A DNA stretch of 7,714 nucleotides from Parabacteroides sp. (GTDB lineage Bacteria > Bacteroidota > Bacteroidia > Bacteroidales > Tannerellaceae), in NCBI GenBank assembly GCA_019411205.1, contig DXRF01000140.1, forward strand, positions 1 through 7,714, given 5' to 3'. Shown one piece after another: positions 7,301-7,714 of this stretch. The number at the start of each line of letters is the position of its first letter. Positions within the stretch are counted from its first letter, which is position 1. The notes beneath the pieces were generated by a model. That model saw nothing but the letters and a program-made list of their open reading frames with translations. It did no database searches and was not told where the DNA came from. The translations under genes and the position numbers were made by a program.

Positions 7301-7633
7301 GTATTCGTTTGCGGAGTGGGTGGTCAATTGCTTCGGGCTACCTCCTTCCTTGTCCATCACGAAGATGTCGAAATTTCCGTTTCGGTCAGAAGCGAACACG
7401 ATCTTATTGCCGTCAAGTGACCAGACCGGGCGCGTATCATGAGCCGGGTGAGTTGTTAACTGGGTAGCTTTGCCACCGTTTGCCGGAACAGTGTAGATAT
7501 CGCCTTTATAAGTAAAAGCAATCGTTTCACCGTTTGGAGAAATTGCCGGATAGCGCATCCATAGTGGATCATTTTCGGCCAGCACGTTTGTTGTAAATAG
7601 TAGTGCTGAAGTCAGGATAAATAATGATTTCAT
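4376..7633 (-). CDS. Tricorn-like S41 family protease, periplasmic
   Basis: This 1085-residue protein is a Tricorn-type serine protease (MEROPS S41), which in characterised relatives cuts peptides into short products. A Sec signal peptide (1-19, cleavage after VLA) with no lipobox predicts a soluble periplasmic enzyme. Residues 25-550 carry repeated PD40/TolB-like propeller blades with the SPDG or SPNG signature (for example 32-35, 323-326, 363-366, 418-421) and SDRNG-type strands (82-86). A Lys/Asp/Glu-rich linker occupies about 566-599. More propeller-like strands follow to about 705, then a helical C1-type region (about 712-770), a PDZ domain (about 786-872) and the S41 core (about 873-1065). 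The putative tetrad, by comparison with archaeal Tricorn (Ser745, His746, Ser965, Glu1023), is Ser772, His773 (GSHTG), Ser989 (NYSNAHG) and Glu1046 (YLENLQLEPD). The residue after the nucleophile is Asn990, where archaeal Tricorn has Asp966. The gene appears monocistronic and converges on LysO. Confidence 0.93.
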   Translation of the reverse strand: MKSLFILTSALLFTTNVLAENDPLWMRYPAISPNGETIAFTYKGDIYTVPANGGKATQLTTHPAHDTRPVWSLDGNKIVFASDRNGNFDIFVMDKEGGSPKQLTTHSANEYPETFSDAQHILYSAAIQQDAKDSQFPSGQFPQIYRISLDGGRPELYSSLTMESLALNKKGDKLLYQDKKGYEDPWRKHHQSSITRDIWLCTLSPKRSFQKITSFKGEDRNPIWATDGSSFYYLSEEKGNFNIFKSDLTGKNSQQITNHTMHPVRFLTSDNNDNLCYGYDGKIYTVKEGAQPKKVDIRIISDKVENDLIHQLKTSGATDIAVSPNGKEVAFIVRGDVYVTSVDYETTKQITNTPQQERDLDFSPDGRSLVYSAERNGTWGVYQSSLVRKDDKYFTYAQELKEEPLVVTSQTSFQPMYSPDGKEVAFLENRTTLRVINLKSKQVRTVLDGKYNYSYSDGDQYYQWSPDSKWFLAKYIAIGGWNNTDIVLVKADGSGEMTNLTESGYSDNNAKWVLNGKAMIWSSDRAGYRSHGSWGAEDDIYIMFFDGEAYDKFRLTKEEQALLDEEKENKEDKDKKDKDSKKDKDKDGDKKDEKADKSVEPLKFDLANRKDRIMRLTVNSSFLGDAVLTSKGDKLYYCAAFEDGYDLWEHNFKENTTKLLIKGVGGGTMFPDKKGENIFLVSRGQLKKIEIKDSKTKQIAFKAEFSYRPAKEREYIFHHTWRQVLDKFYDPKIHGIDWAGYKKAYEKFLPHINNNYDFAEMLSEMLGELNGSHTGARYYSTSSAPATASLGAFYDSNYTGDGLKIEEIIAKGPLTKAETKIRPGCIIEKIDGTSIKRGEDYYPSLSGKAGKKVLLSIYNPATKERFEEQVKPITYGTQSDLLYKRWVEQKRQMVDKLSNGKIGYVHVKGMNSDSFRDTYSELLGRCREKEAVIVDTRHNGGGWLHEDLAILLSGKLYAKFTPRGQFIGNDPFNRWLKPSCVLMCEDNYSNAHGFPWTYKTLKIGKLIGAPVPGTMTAVWWESQIDPSIVFGIPQVGMQDMQGRYLENLQLEPDIEVYNSPESQLKGEDHQLEEAVKEMLKEVGKK
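5837..5938 (-). repeat. Low-complexity Lys/Asp linker within the protease gene
   Basis: Protein residues 566-599 are almost entirely Lys, Asp and Glu in KDKD-type alternation, and the DNA is correspondingly repetitive (CTT, TTT, GTC and ATC codon complements on the plus strand). The linker joins the first propeller to the second half of the protein and is expected to be flexible and exposed. Six-base repeat units of this kind can expand or contract in frame, so length probably varies between strains (inference). Confidence 0.75.
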
Positions 7634-7653
7634 GCTTTGCGTTTTTATGTGCG

Positions 7654-7661
7654 TAAAGATA
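7654..7661 (-). promoter_or_regulatory. Candidate -7 promoter box for the protease gene
   Basis: On the minus strand this reads TATCTTTA, matching the TAnnTTTG -7 consensus in every fixed position but the last. It lies 20 nt upstream of the ATG at 7633, implying a very short leader. The upstream sequence to the window edge is AT-rich, with no clear TTTG -33 element at the expected spacing. No Shine-Dalgarno sequence precedes the start. The 81 bp from 7634 to 7714 show no gene. Confidence 0.35.
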
Positions 7662-7714
7662 CGGCATTATTATAAAAAAAGAGATAAATAAACTTAATTG
7701 TAGTCGTTTGGTAG

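Overview
The window reads as chromosomal DNA from a gut-type Bacteroidales bacterium (Bacteroides or Parabacteroides; the genus cannot be fixed from sequence alone). The evidence is a GH92 alpha-mannosidase lipoprotein, a large periplasmic Tricorn-type S41 protease, candidate promoters of the Bacteroidetes TAnnTTTG (-7) type, mostly absent Shine-Dalgarno sequences, and a LysO lysine exporter encoded as two separate polypeptides.

Layout. Positions 1-349 hold no convincing gene: there is short open-frame debris on the minus strand, possibly part of a dispersed repeat or the start of a gene beyond the left edge, and then a strong hairpin terminator at 292-325. A GH92 exo-alpha-mannosidase gene runs leftward (350-2611). 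A 342-bp divergent intergenic region follows (2612-2953). It is AT-rich except for a GC-rich block with a perfect 12-bp palindrome. Three genes run rightward as a tight cluster: a small secreted protein of unknown function (2954-3349), the N-terminal half of LysO (3362-3640) and the C-terminal half of LysO (3637-4263, ATGA overlap). A 112-bp convergent gap contains an unusually long imperfect inverted repeat (4269-4355). The rest is one leftward gene for a 1085-residue Tricorn-like protease (4376-7633), with 81 bp of its upstream region at the right edge.

Functional picture. The products act mostly at the cell envelope: a lipid-anchored mannosidase trimming mannose from host N-glycans or yeast mannan, a periplasmic peptide-processing protease, and an inner-membrane lysine exporter made of two subunits. 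The only operon-like arrangement is the three rightward genes; the exported small protein upstream of LysO is the least explained element. No IS element, CRISPR array, tRNA, rRNA or complete mobile element was seen. Most of the region looks like ordinary core or housekeeping Bacteroidales sequence. The points worth a second look are the secreted-protein/LysO cluster, the internal symmetry of split LysO, the two structured intergenic regions and the left-edge debris.
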